DNA of 64,000 nucleotides from Symbiodinium natans. Its lineage: Eukaryota > Sar > Dinophyceae > Suessiales > Symbiodiniaceae. The translations under genes and the position numbers were made by a program. Numbering within the stretch: the stretch's first letter is position 1; each line of letters begins with the position of its first letter. The stretch is taken from NCBI GenBank assembly GCA_905221605.1, contig CAJNDS010002300.1, forward strand, positions 273,441 to 337,440, written 5' to 3'. The notes under the pieces were generated by a model. That model saw nothing but the letters and a program-made list of their open reading frames with translations, had not been told where the DNA came from and made no database searches. Below are positions 1 through 12,250 of this stretch, piece after piece.

Positions 1-210
1 AACGCGGTTACAACACAACGCGGTCACAACACAACACGGTCCACCACACAACGCGGTTACAACACAATGCGGTCACAACGCGGTTAAAACACGGTTACAA
101 CGGTCACAATGCAGTTACAACGCAATTCCAGCGTGGTCACAACGCGGTCACAACATGGTTACAACAGGTGTCATGTGCAATGCAGTTACAACGTGGTCAC
201 AACCGCGCTG
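1..210. repeat. CAACGCGGT(T/C)A minisatellite, left arm
   Basis: Short degenerate units of the form acaacgcggttac and acaacgcggtcac follow one another from the window edge, with variants such as acaatgcagttac. The array probably starts outside the window. The same unit reappears in reverse orientation about 200 bp downstream (395-472). Confidence 0.85.
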
Positions 211-394
211 CTGTTACTGCTGCTTTCAAGCAAGATAGCCACATTATTAAATTATTGTTAGCTTATATTTCGTCATTCTCAACTTCTTCCTGAAAAAAAA
301 CAAATTCTTTGTTGTGTCATTTTTGCAATGGCGTGACGTCGTTGTGACCGCAGAAACTGGAAATAGAAACGTTTTTATTTTTAAAATCTGTCGT

Positions 395-472
395 GACCGT
401 AGCACCGTTGTACCGCGTTGTGTTGTAACCGCGTTGTAACCGCGTTGTATTGCAACCGCGTTGTATTGTGAG
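395..472. repeat. CAACGCGGT minisatellite, inverted right arm
   Basis: Reads gttgtaaccgcgttgt repeatedly, the reverse complement of the array at 1-210. With that array it brackets about 185 bp of AT-rich sequence. The pair could be arms of a mobile element or a simple inversion of a repeat block; no target duplication can be judged because the left side is cut by the window edge. Confidence 0.8.
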
Positions 473-477
473 CCGGG

Positions 478-680
478 CGCGGCGCGTGGAGCGGCGCGGC
501 AACCGCTTGAGAAGTAGAGCCCCTTCGGGGCGCCGCCGCAGGCGGCCCCTGCGCCGCAAAGCTCGGCCATAAACCAACGAAAACGGTCGCCGCTTGAGAC
601 GCCGCGGCAAAACAGGCGCAGCGCCCAGAGAAGTGCTACCGCTTGAGGCGCCGCGCAAAATAAAGGGATCCGCACGAGGT
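478..680. other. GC-rich stretch with short repeated motif
   Basis: About 200 bp much richer in GC than its flanks. The motif CCGCTTGAG occurs three times (about 507, 591, 640), twice followed by a CGCCGCG-type run, and there is a compact palindrome around 520-548. No coding frame is convincing. It may belong to the same repeat element as the flanking minisatellite arms. Confidence 0.4.
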
Positions 681-940
681 ATCCAGAAGCAAGCACATCG
701 CGGCACCCTAGAGCTTACTGGTTGCAGAAACCCACCTCGCCAAATACCCCGACGTCAACACCGAACCCCAAAACTCAACCCCGAAGCCTCCAAGCTCTAA
801 ACTCGCCAAGCACACATCAAGACATCTTTTCTGCGAGATTCCCGGGCGCTTCACTCGTCATCGTCGAACAACAAACTGCACTGGGATTCGCCGGCATCCA
901 GTTCCCTGTCACTGTCAGCTGGGCGTCGAGGATGGCCCCC

Positions 941-1195
941 TTTTCGATGGCTCCTTCTGCAACGCAAAGGAGCTCGAGGGTCTGAAGCTTGCCCACACCA
1001 ATGTCAAGCACAAACCTCCAAAACTGGAGTTTACCAAGCCGTTTGACGTGCCTGTGTGGCAGGGTATTGATGACGATTGGGAGGTTGAGACGCGCATCGG
1101 TGGCACGCAGGAGCTGGATGGCTTTTTTTGCCAGCTTCCGCCGAGACGTGGGGCGGCAGCCCTTCAACACTACTGGACCCACTCCAATTTCAGTG
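941..1195 (+). pseudogene. ISXO2/IS1595-like transposase, C-terminal half (inverted)
   Basis: The plus frame shows LAHTNVKHK and then GGTQELDGFF about 38 residues later, followed by a tail rich in Q, W and H. This is the order seen after the second catalytic aspartate in ISXO2-type DDE transposases: a H(T)xVxH segment, then a GTQxxx(E/D)GxW-like segment carrying the third acidic residue, here D instead of the usual E. The frame has no start of its own. The matching N-terminal half is next to it on the minus strand (1372-2066), so the tail has been flipped relative to the head. The element is dead as written. The family assignment is from motif memory, not from a search. Confidence 0.6.
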
Positions 1196-1371
1196 TAAGT
1201 TTTGGATGTCCGGCAGTGACATGTTTCAAGTCGTCGGCTCACTTCGAAAGAAGGAGCGTGACGACCCTGGGCGTGCTTCTTGGTCAACGCTAGCTGAATA
1301 TTTGAAAGTCGAACAGCAGTGCGAGCAGCCCAAAAAGGCGGCTTGCTCCTGATGCTGGGGTGGGATTGTTA

Positions 1372-2066
1372 GCGGACGCACAGGCCGAATCCGTGTGGCA
1401 AACACTACCAGCGCCAAGTCGAAAAGAACCATCATCACGACGCAAGACCGATGCCAGCTCCTGCAGGGCATATGATAAAGTAGGTTTGATGTGCCTTACA
1501 TTGAATGCTCCCAAGAGAAAATTCTTGCTGACGCACATCCCTAAAAGCTCTGCAACGGTACAGTCCTGCACACTGATGGGACCACCACCACCTTGGCCAG
1601 CTTTAGTGATGCGATACGGGAGTCGCGCAATGAAAACTTTGGAACTTCCTCTGCGTACCATGGCGAAGTAGCGAACCCAGAGCACACAGTTGTCCAACGT
1701 TTTGGATCGGAAGCAGATCTCGTCCATTTCCACATCCTGGCCTTGTCCCCCGATCAGCAGTTCGTCGTTGAGCTGGTCAACCAGTGGTGAAAGCCATGAT
1801 CGGAATTGGTCAAACAAGTCCCGCATGACTCGGTTATCCACTCCAAGAACCAAGCCTCCCTTGTCTGGCGAAACATTCAGTGGGGAACACCAAAGCCACA
1901 AAGCACCAAAAAGGGAGCGAAGAGGGAGCTTCTGGGAAAAGATGTCACGATCACGCGCCACCACACTCTCTGTCTTGCGACAGCTGCAACGATACTGGCA
2001 ATGGTTGTTCCTGGCCTCGATCTTCCACTTCTTTTTCCACAAGAGCAAACTGTCTCTTGTCTTTCA
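1372..2066 (-). pseudogene. ISXO2/IS1595-like transposase, N-terminal and central part
   Basis: Reading the minus strand from 2066 down, the frame first gives a CxxxCxC segment like the end of a zinc ribbon, then DIFSQKLPLRSLFGALWLW, which matches the 'F..tklpl..wf.al' helix that follows the ribbon in ISXO2 transposases. Next come VEMDEICFRSK with the first catalytic aspartate, a beta strand segment VLWVRYFAMVRR, and GSVCHTDSACA with the second catalytic aspartate. Homology stops near 1372, where the frame runs into unrelated sequence. The first cysteine pair of the ribbon is not visible, and an in-frame stop lies just upstream near 2080. The remaining third of the protein lies on the opposite strand at 941-1195. 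Confidence 0.7.
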
Positions 2067-2079
2067 TTTGTAAGGATTC

Positions 2080-2870
2080 CTGTCTCCAAACCGATCTCTG
2101 TAAGCTCAACTGGAGTGCTTGTGAGAATGCCATCCAATGAAAAGCGTGAAGACAATGGAGACCGCGTCAAAGTTGCTGTCCGACCACGCTTTTGACCGTG
2201 CGATCACGTGGCTGCGAAGAAAGGTCGTTTGCAACCTTGAACACGTTCTTTCTCCGCCTTGTTCTGAAAAATGAAGAGTCAAATCTGTTGAAGAAGCACC
2301 AAGACTCTGCTTAACTTCACCTTCGTCTCTGCCTCCTGGCTGGTGCTTTTTGGAAACTCGAGGCTCACTTTTCGCCTTAGCTTTGACAGCAGGCTTTTGG
2401 ACAGGGTTGTTTTAAACTCTTCTGTCGCGTCCTGCTGTTCCCATTGTCACACGCCCGCCGGACCATCTTGCTGCATTGCAGCAGTTCGTGCCATCTTCAA
2501 AAACAAGAAAAACACTGAAATTCAAGCCATGAACACACAAAAAAACCAACAGCAATATGTTTAATCCTCCGAGCTTGCTCATTCGACCACTGCAACCGTC
2601 AGCTGGAACTGCGTCAGAGGCAGATCTATAAGCTTCGCGTCACTGCGTGGTGTTCCAGCAGACGGGCGGCTCGGCAGGCAAGTACTTACCACCCTTGAGG
2701 CCTTGAGGTTTGTTTGAATGTCGCCAAGTCGGAGAGCCATGTTTTAGCGGTCAAGTGTTTTTTGACAGGTGCACTTTGCATTGTGGTTGGTCGTTTCATT
2801 GCAGCGTTCTGATTTGACACACAGTCACAATGCGAAGTTTATTCACAATTCGGACAGAAAGCGGCGGTAA
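2080..2870. other. no gene seen
   Basis: Short frames only. This stretch should hold the N-terminus and left end of the transposon if the element was ever complete, but I see no terminal inverted repeat that I could pair with a right end. Confidence 0.4.
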
Positions 2871-2874
2871 GGTC

Positions 2875-3215
2875 TCACTTCTGGTTTCGAAGAATGAAAT
2901 CCAAAAACAAACAAAATGTATGACGAGATTCGAGGCGGGTGGAATTTAGAACACATTTCTTCTTTCGCTTTGTAAAGGGAAATTTATGTTTTAGAGTCTT
3001 ACTTCTCTGGTTTCGAATAATGAAATTCCAAAAAAATAGAACAATATAACAAGATTCCAGAGGGGTGAAATTTAGAATAAATGCCTTTCTCTCTCTTTTC
3101 AAAGGGAAGTTAGAGTCTTTCTCTAGTTTCGAAGAACAAAATCCAAAAAACAAAACAAGATGAGGGAGGTGGAATTTGGAATCAATCCCTTCTCTTATCT
3201 TGAAGATAAAGTACA
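2875..3215. repeat. three-copy tandem repeat, about 120 bp unit
   Basis: The block gtttcgaagaatgaaat starts at 2884 and recurs at 3010 and 3126 (periods 126 and 116). Each copy is followed by an A-rich stretch, a gaggnggtggaatttag block and a cttt(g/c)aaaggga block. Copies differ by indels. The minus-strand ORF across them reads as a repeat of the same residues and is not taken as a gene. Confidence 0.85.
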
Positions 3216-3997
3216 CAACACAACGTAGTCAAAGTCTGAGATTCCTGTTGTGGAAACTTCTGCTCTGGTTGTTTTACAACGTTGCGTTATGAAAGAAAAA
3301 CAAAACAAATCTGTTACTCCGCCTGCTCTGTTCTGCGTTGTTCCATCTGATCAGTACTGCTTGAAAACGTCGTTGTTCTAAGCTTCCTGCTGTTGTGACC
3401 AAACACTGGTTAAGTCGCCTCAAACATATTTTGCAGTGTTTGTGTGCATCCTAAACCGTAAAGCTGTCGCTCCAGAGCTTCTGTAATTTGTCCAGTTCTG
3501 ATTTGCACTCTTTCTTCTTGCGAATTGCTTTGCTTCGTGGAAGCCTTGCTCAAATTGGGCAGAGACGTAGAGATAACCGCAAACACACCGCAGACAAAGA
3601 CGTGGCCCAATGGCAAAGTACGCAGTGTGCTTTAAGCTTCCATGCACTTGACGCATAAGGATGGACTAAATGCTGTGTGCTGCATGTGCACATCTTTAGA
3701 AAAAACAAGAACAAACCCGATCTCTTGCCAACAAGCCTCACGTACTGCTTGTATCTGGACATTCCCCAGTTGCAGAACAGGAAAGTGCAAAAACACTGAC
3801 GATCAAAGCAAGTCTCATTGTTTGTTTAGCATTGTCCAACTTTGCATCTCTGGTTTTTTCCCAGGCCTTGGAAGCTGCTCGTAGACCGTTCTCACAACCA
3901 AAAGTTTCATCATCCATCTCATGATCTTTTTCACGATGGGTGGAGGACGAAACAGGATTACCTCAGAGTCATCAAGATCTGCGTTCAAAAAAAGCTG
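3216..3997. other. no gene seen
   Basis: AT-rich sequence with only short frames on both strands. I see no repeat, RNA gene or recognisable protein motif here. Confidence 0.4.
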
Positions 3998-4459
3998 TCA
4001 CGATGTCCATAAATGCGCATCTCCAGAAGGATTCTGTCCACCAAACTGAGCCGGTGGAATGTTGGACTTGAATCTTGTGTCTCCACGTCGAACATTACAG
4101 TCAAAGTTTACCCATGTGCACTTTCGTCTGAAAAGTTTTGGTATCATCCATTCACAGGTGGTCTCTTGCCATCTGAACCAGAGATTCCATCCGGTTTTGC
4201 CTTTATCACCAGCTTCGAAGGCATGTCTTGGCAACGAATCATTGGGCTAAGCCCCAAAGTCTTTCTTAAGTCCTTGGCCTTTACCTTCTGCAAAGCTTCC
4301 TTGGTGAAACATGGTTGTCAGCTTCTTCTCAAGCCCCTTCTCCATTTTGCTTGTAGATGTTGCAAAAATTTCTTGGCTCTTATGTAAGTGGATTCTGACC
4401 ACTTTACGAGCACCTTCCGCGCTGGAACTTGTAGGCCGCACAGGCGCATTGCCCTTCAA
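3998..4459 (-). pseudogene. hypothetical coding remnant with one internal stop
   Basis: Two minus-strand frames, 4459-4247 and 4234-3998, are in the same phase and separated by a single stop near 4247. Together they read about 150 residues. The first part is lysine-rich (SKMEKGLEKKLTTMFHQGSF); the second is tryptophan-rich (TGWNLWFRWQETTCEWMI). Composition looks protein-like, and the continuity of frame across one stop suggests a decayed exon. I do not recognise a family. It could also be a chance open stretch. Confidence 0.35.
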
Positions 4460-6850
4460 TGAAAGGCATCTGACACGAAACTTCAGGCTATTCTTGTCAA
4501 GAAGAGAATCGGCCTTAAAGCTGTTAAAACGATTTGGATGTCAATGTTCCAGTGGTGCAGAAAGCCACGTTTTGGTGCTCCAAAATTCGCCGGCCACAAG
4601 ACGGAGCATTGTTTCTTACCCAGAGCTGAAATCTCGTTGGTGGCATACGCTACATGGCTGAAAAAGCCTACCCACTTTGCACAAGAGACAGATGGAGATG
4701 CAGATCAAGAATACCCAGCATGCGAAACAACTTGACAAGGCACAGAGTCAGGTTGGACCCCTTTTATGGCTTAGCTTGCGTACAAGGCTTGATTTGCTGC
4801 GTGTGTGGAAGCCAACTGCAAGCTTGATGCCACAACCCAGAGAAAGCATTTGATCGCATGGTGGCCAGCGTTCGACGCTTACAGCGTTTTGCCAGCGAAG
4901 GCAGAACTTGACGCTCTTGGAAGAGCTTTGCAGATGGGATGCAAGACACAGAGCATCCAAAGCATTTTAGCTTCGAGAAGACAATTGTTGCTTCAATCTT
5001 GCAGCTAACTGATCCGGGGTACCACACTGAAAACCAAAGAACGTGGCACTATGCCCTTCGGTGTGCATGTTCGGGATCATCTTGCTTGCACCGCTTTGAG
5101 CAAATATCCCATGGTACCAAAGGAAGAGTCTAGTTATTAGGTTAGGGTAGTATCAAGGCGCAGCAATGTCAAGTCTGCTGAGACCAAGAAACATCAAGAC
5201 CTCAAAAAAAGAAACATCGTAAGCTCAAATTGCGGGGCCTAGGAGTCCATTTTGTCGGAGTGCAATTTTGGCTTCTCAAAATCTGACAAAGATCTCCTTT
5301 GCTCCAAAATGTGCTGTCCCACAAAATGTGTATGACACCACGGGCGCCACAAGCCAGTGTAAGCTACTAGGCGCTTTTCTTCGGGAATCTTTCTGTTGGT
5401 CGCTCCGGCGTAAGAGCAGTTGGTCGTTTGGTGTTTGGGTTAGTAAAGGCTTCCTTGGACCAGCATGAATTCATTTGTGTGTTTACCTGTGTTTGCTTGC
5501 TTGTGCGCCCCAAAAGTGAAGCCAAAAAAAGGGACTTGTTTGAGGACCTGATTTTTAGAAGAGCTCCAAAAAAAGTTCCATTTTTGGGCTCCATTCTTCC
5601 AACCCACGATCCGGATGGCCATTGAACCTTAAGTGCAACGCTCAAGAATTCGTCAGTGTTGCTTGGACATTTTCGTACATACAAGGATTTCCCCTGTACA
5701 AAGAAGTTCTACAGAAATAAGCCCTCTTCTTTGCAAAGAAGCCAACGGTTCCACACTTTACAGAATGTGCAGAGGTTTTGCAAAACAGGCAGGATGGAAT
5801 AAAAAAGAAAAGCAGAAGAACGAGTAAAGCAGGAAAGACTTCAAGACACGTAAACAGGCAGCTTTTCAAAGCGGGTGGGGCGGGGGGGCCCAACTTTTTC
5901 AATTCCTGTTTTTCTTGAAGCCGTGACAAGTTTACAAAGACGATCAATGCCGTGAGAGGATAATTTCATTTGCGTCAAAAAACATACGAATTCTTGTCGT
6001 CTTGCGAGCATTGTGTTGGAAATGACGGACGCGAAGCCCACCCCTCCCTAACCCCCAACCCCACCTTCCGAGAAACCTTGCTTTATAATGTTTTTGAAGA
6101 GGATCTAAAACACCTACGCGTCCTTTGAAATAGGAAGTATGGGTTTTCCGAAGTAAGCGTAAAGGAACTATCAATATAGAGGTTACGTATATAGGCTTTA
6201 GACCCAAGAACTGTATGTTGAAACCCAACGAGTACAGTCTTGTTGCTGCGTGGTTCCGGCCGCATACAGGTCTTCACGTTAGGGACCTGCAAGCCAGTGT
6301 TCAGGTACATATTCGCACGTGCTGAAGGCTTGACCTTGCCCGAATTGAATATGTGTGGCATCATGGTTTAGGCTCCATATTGTTGAAGATGGTGTCATGA
6401 CATAATGCGGTTGGGTCGGTTGTCAGTTGTGAAGTTGTGATAGGTTGTGGCATGTTGGAGACTAGAAAGATCCCGACGGTCCAAGCGCTGAGTTGATTGA
6501 GGGCCGAGGATAGCAGTTGTGGGTCACTCTTTGCTTGAGCAAGCGTATGCTGCCAGTTAAGCAAGCTTTTGGTGCTGTACGGATGAATTTGGCCATGGCA
6601 CGGCTGCCCCGAAGGCAAGGGATGTATCCCGGCATGGCCAAGTGTCTGGTTTTCAGCTACATCCCCGTCGTGGTTTTGAGAATTAGTAAGAACTTAGTTT
6701 CTTTGATACCCCTCGCCACATGCAAAAACCATCCGAGCCCGAACTGGCTGCCAAAATTTTCGTTACGCTTCCTTTTTACCCCGTTTCCACTTTCACCTCA
6801 ATCCCAAGCCCGCCCCAAACCTTGAAACCTTGACCTGGATACATCCGTGG
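4460..6850. other. no supported gene
   Basis: Many short frames overlap on both strands (for example minus 6364-6083 and plus 4805-5008) without a motif or splice context to prefer any. A G-run near 5879-5888 and a pyrimidine-rich tract at 6040-6070 are the only compositional features. Confidence 0.4.
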
Positions 6851-6853
6851 TTC

Positions 6854-7232
6854 ATGGGTTTAGGGTTGAGGGTTTGGGTTTCGGGTTCAGGTTGAGGGTT
6901 TGGGTTTAAGGGTTCCCCTCTCCCCCGCCTTTGTCGATCATGGTGGGTGTCGGGATTGGGGTTTAAAGTTCAGTGTTCCGCCTCTACCCTCTGCGTGGCT
7001 TGTGGGGTTAACAGTGGAGGGTTTAGGTCTGTCTAGGTTAGGTTGGGAGGGGAATTCATGGGACCTAAACCCTACCAAATTCGTTTCAATTTGACCTCAA
7101 CCCCCTTAAAAGCCATACCTATTTCCAACCGCCCCCGCTGACCCCCCTCTCCACTATAGCTGGGAGGGGGGGAGTGGCCAGACGCTTGGCCAGGCTTCAC
7201 AGGTTTTGGGTTTTAGGGTTTAGGGTTTCCAG
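6854..7232. repeat. degenerate TTTAGGG-like tract
   Basis: Units gggtttaggg, gggttgaggg, gggtttcggg alternate at 6854-6912, and a cleaner run follows at 7203-7229. It marks the left limit of the telomere-like array territory. Between the two runs lies GT- and C-rich non-coding sequence. Confidence 0.75.
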
Positions 7233-10200
7233 GCTGTAGACTTAGGGATTTTTCCCACAACTTGCATCGCAGGAAGCGCGCGGCATTGGGAATTGTGTTT
7301 GCCCTCAGTGCAACTCGGCAGACTTTGGCATTGGTTTTCAAAACACATGGAATAGCGGCCATTCAAGCACTTCAGTCCAAGTCCAAAGGTCAAATCCGAG
7401 TCAGCGTTGGATTCTTTGGTGTGATACAAGTAGGCCAGATATCGCTCGCAGCATTGAGGGAATGGGGGATGTCGTCTTCATCAGCTGGGTCGCACACCCA
7501 TGTTTTGTGCTCTTGAATGTTCTGGGGTGCGTCCCAAGCCTACGGCCATCTCCGGATTTGGGTCCTTCCCTGCTCAGTGCCCTTGCCAAGCGAAAGTCGA
7601 CAGTTATTCTGCAGCGTATGTTTTTGCCAACGTCCTAAACCTGCTTTACCACCAGACGCTAATGACTATAGTGAGCTAAATGGCTAACGTCCCCCAAGAG
7701 CCCAAACCGAAACTTTCCCAAGCTCTAGACGGTTTAGACAGCACTTAGACTCAGCTCTTGTAACACGCCTTAGCAGTGCACCCTCAAGCTCAAGGCGGTT
7801 GCGGTGTTCGCGAGCGGCGCGCTCGCCAATGTCTCCGTGGGGCCGGCGTCAGTTCGAGGTCCCTGAGAGCCTCGAACATTCGACAGCGATGTAAAACAGA
7901 CGAACGGTCTAAAGGATGCGGGGTTCGGGGCTTGTTGATTTGGTGTTGCTTGGGGCTGCTTCAGCTCGATTCTCTCATGTTTCAGGTGCCGCCGACCGTT
8001 TGATCCCTGAAGCCGGAGCAGTGCACCGAACCCAGAAATTCTCAGACACTCCCTGAAATGCCTTGAACTTTGTCCCCAGTCCCAAGTGGCCAAGAAAGGG
8101 GGGGGGCATACGGACCATACTGGCAGAGGCCCAAGCGGCGCGACCGTGAACATGGGCGCCCTGGTCCTGTGTGCCACTCTGCCAAGTGTTGGGTTCAGAT
8201 AGTTTAGTTTAGATGGAATTACATGAGTTGTATGGCATTCTGGTTTTTTGGGGGACAAGGTTTTGGAGGGTCCAGGTCCGGGTCCAGGTCCGGGGTTCAG
8301 GGATCAGGGTTTAAGATTCCGGGCTAAGCTCGAGACCTTTGCCTGGTAGGGCGGTTGTTTCGATCCTGGAAGCCCGAAAGCACCCCACACACCCAGAGGC
8401 ATGCTGCTGTGTGGCTTTCTCCCCCCAGCGGCCACAGGCGATCATGTGCGCCTACTACATCCTCTGTTGGCATGATGCACAGGTACCCTGAAAGCACAGA
8501 GCTTGCCTGAGGTCCTGCCAGGAAGTCTCGCGTTGGGATGAGGTTGGCATGTCGTCACATACCCGACACCCGAACACTGAACCCTTGGACAGATGAAGTT
8601 GGAATCCTCACCGTGCGCAGGTGGCACGGGCTCGTGAGGCGAAGGAAGTGGAGGACAGTCGCTTCTGTTGTGACTTTACATCGCCTCCGTTTCAAGCATG
8701 TTCGGTTTTGGGCAGCATTGGCCGCTGACCCAAGTTGAAGACTCCTGGTGTCGAACCTGAGTCTCTTTGCACATGACATCATCCTTGACTCCTGGGAATC
8801 CCCTCAGCCTCCGCACGCCCTGCCAGTACCTCTGCCCTGGAAGACTGAATGCTGCAGATTTCCTTGGTTGCGTTTGGGGCGCTAATTCCCCCCCCAACAG
8901 CGCTTGCACTTTGGAGTGCTTACCCTGGGACTGGAGGGCCGGCCCGCAGTGGCGCGCACGAAGGTCTTCACGGAACCTCGAAGTCCACAACCTTCTGGGT
9001 GTTCCCGCGGGCATGTTCTCGCCTTTTCCCAAAACATATCACAAGAGTTCGTCCCCCACGCTTTTGGCCACTGTGGTTAGATGTGGTCTGTTTGGTCTTC
9101 TTTGGTCTTGTTTGGTCAATATTGGTGGTCGATGGTGGTGACTTGATGGTCAATGGGCCAATGGGTGGTCAAATGGTGGGTCAAAGCTGGTCAGTTGTCG
9201 TCTCTTGGGATTTTTTTGTTTTTGTCTGGGGGCACCTGGGAGTGGTCTCAACTGAATAGTGCTGCTCGGGTAAGGTGTGCTTGAGGTCTTGAGCGAGCAC
9301 TTGGGGGGTTCACACAGGCATCTAGTGTATTTGTTCTAGAGCTCGCAGTCGCCTGCAACCGAACTCTTGTTTCTGGAGGATGCCTCGGCACCGGCGAAGA
9401 AGCCACGCATTGGAGCACTGGACAGCCTCAGGTTTCGGGTCCTTGCTGCCTCTGTTCTGAATCTTGAGGGCTTCTCTTGTGTTGTTTTTCTATAGGGTCA
9501 GTGTGCGCACAGAACCGCTTCCACTACACCGCGAGTTGGACAGCTGAACCCCAGCCCTCACCCGCTGAGCTTTTTTTTCGGGCAGGTTTATTCTGATTGC
9601 GTACATCGCCTCCGGCCACTTTATCCACACGGCCACGCAGAATCCCTTCTTGCTGAGGTTCATCTCGCAGGCATGCTTGTTTCTCAGTGCTGGTTCTTTT
9701 CAACATGGCTCTCAGTAGCAGATGAGGGTTGCACTCAAACTCAAAGTCGAACGGCCGGGGCGAATGTCTGATTTTGGGAGCACATCTTCTGGGCAAAAGC
9801 ACACATTCGTGTCAACGAAGTATGGTGTACATGTGCTTTGATTTGAAGGTAGTGCATTTGAGCATGTCCAGCCGGATGACGGGGCTACCAAAGGTTGATC
9901 ACTCCAGTGCAGTTTCTTGGAGTAGGAGTGGCCCATGCACCTCAATCATGAACCCTGAGCCAGATCAACGTAGTCGTCGGCGCCTTCTTCGTGATCTCTG
10001 GGTATGTGGCTGCCTACACGACGACGGAGCTGGGACAGTTACTTATCCCAAGATGTGAGAACCAAGCTTTCAACTGGCACGCTACCCCATATGTAAGTTA
10101 AACATCACAGCCGCGGCAAGCCCCTAGCTGACGGGTTGGTTTAGGAATTTAGGACTGTGCACGATTCAAAGTTCTGTTGTTTTGTACAATGCTTGTTGAC

Positions 10201-11820
10201 TGCTGCCGCGGATACTCAGACTTGCACTGGGATTTTTGAGCTTCTAGGGCTTTCTAGTCTTATGCCGCATATGTCCAGCTTAAGGCAAAGACCACCGGCA
10301 ACACAGAGCTCTTGGGCTGAAACTAAGCCGGGGCATGCCCAAACCCCTCTGAGCACTGCCCTGAAACCGTACACGAAAACCCAGACCATCGCAGATTCTC
10401 CTAGGGGAACTTGCCCATTGTAGCTTGCTTCAATGAAGTGTTGGGGGCGAGGGCAGAGACGAGCAGAGCTTCATCACCTGATTCGCAGGCCCCTACTTAC
10501 CGAGAGAAACGCGAGCCGAGTCACTGTAGTAAGGCTTGTGTGAAATTGAGGATTCGGTGTTTGCACAGGTGCGGGGGATTAGGCTACAAGTCCTCAACCC
10601 ACTTCTGGCACTATGCTGGATCCTTCACTCGCACATTTTGATCCTGGAAAAACTCGAGAACTTTTCCGGCCCCCCTTAGGCGAAAGGGTTCCAAGCGCTT
10701 GGACAACGCGCGGCTCGGCCCTGCATCTTCTCGAACTCGGATCCGCTTGAGCAATGTTAGGGAAGCACGGTGGCTGTGCGGTTCCATCCCATAGTTTTCA
10801 GGAGGCTTTGAAGGCTGCTTTGAGTTCTTCCTTTGCACCGATTCGCTGCCATTGGCTGCTTTTGGCCACCTGACCTTTCTTGCGGGCTGTCAAGTCGACC
10901 CGAAGCCCTGCACTTCCTGTGCTTCCCATTCGCCCCCCGGAGTCGAGACCTCAGCCTACTTGCAGAACCCAATGCTTTGCTTCTTGCAGGGTGCAATCCA
11001 TTGACCAATGCTGATGGAGCCTCGAACATAGAGCCATCAGCTCCCCTTCAACTGCTTGGCAGGGTGTCAGTTCCAGCTCCCTCACGATGTTTGGGGTTTG
11101 TGGGTCAAGAAGTTCAATGCCTGGGACAGCTTTGAAGGTCCATTCCCCAAAGCTGCAAGCTCGACTCAGGGTAGAGTTCGTGATCACCCGCATCATGGGA
11201 CACTGGCCATTGCACCTCATGGTGCTTCTGCTATTCTCGCCAGTGATCCTTGGCAGCAAGTGGTTGTTGTTTCTTGAACCTTCAAACTTGCTGGTGAACC
11301 CTTAGCAGTATACTCCGAAGAACTATCCGACAGTTCAGCACCCGAAGCTTAGCAGCCTTCGTTTTCCCGCTCGAAAACACGATTGTGTTGTTCGATTTCT
11401 TCGCTGGATCCTCCTGTTGATGTTTCCCCACACAGTTTGCTGTAGGGGTTCTTGCTTCTTTTTCAAAGACTTCCGACCTTGCCGGATGCTCTGGCCGAGT
11501 TCCCTGGACTCCTCCGCTTGTCTCCCCTTCATGTCCTTTGTCCCCCTTCTGTGGCCTGACTCCAGGGATACTCGGCGAGATTTTCCCGAATCAGACAAAC
11601 ATGCGAGTAAGCAATCGAACCAACGGCAACAAGCCTAACCCCCAACCATACCTCGAAACCTATCAGGTTTCTCTTTGTGGACCTCTCCTATAGTGGCTTG
11701 GTGATTGCATGTTGAATATGTGGGGTTTTTCGGCTTGGATGCTTTGCGTGGTTCCGAAGAATCGAAGCCGCCGGCCGATCATGTGCCCAGCATGGCAAAC
11801 AGTGGTTGTTGCTTCCCTAG
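7233..11820. other. no supported gene over 4.6 kb
   Basis: Several frames of about 100 residues exist on both strands (for example minus 9802-9524 with a basic C-terminal half, minus 11259-10951, plus 8849-9259), but opposite strands are equally open and no motif or splice pattern decides. A GTCCAGGTCCGG-type short repeat lies at 8269-8300, and a degenerate ggtc/ggtggtc tract at 9080-9200. Confidence 0.4.
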
Positions 11821-11821
11821 A

Positions 11822-12250
11822 CCCTAAGCCCTAAACCCTAAACCCAAAACTCTAAACCCAAAAATCTAAGTTGCCAATTACCTCCTGAAAGTTTTCACAA
11901 GCTGGCCAAGGTGGGGTGGCAACAGCAGCTTGGAATGGGTTTATCTCCATCTTCATGCTCCAGGCCAGCTTCGCTTCGGGTTTAGGGTTTAGGGTTTTGG
12001 GTTTAGGGTTTAGGGTTTAGGGTTTAGGGGTTAGGGCTTAGGGCTTAGGGTTTAGGGTTTAGGGTTTAGGGTTTAGGGTTTAGGGTTTAGGGTTTAGGAA
12101 GATTGGGCTCGGGCGGTGGGGGTGTCGGGCTTTAGAACTTGGAGGCTGGCTGCTAGCCCAACCCCGAAGCCGACAGGGATTAATCAAACACCCAACAATG
12201 GGTTTAGGGTTTGGGGTTTAGGGTTTAGGGTTTAGGGTTTCAGGTTTTCA
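11822..12250. repeat. cluster of three telomere-like arrays
   Basis: A C-oriented array (11822-11868) is followed after a 110-bp island by a G-oriented array of about 17 units (11978-12097) and a shorter G array at 12200-12245. The island between the first two is flanked exactly as the exon islands further right are, but I see no clear protein motif in it. Confidence 0.85.
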
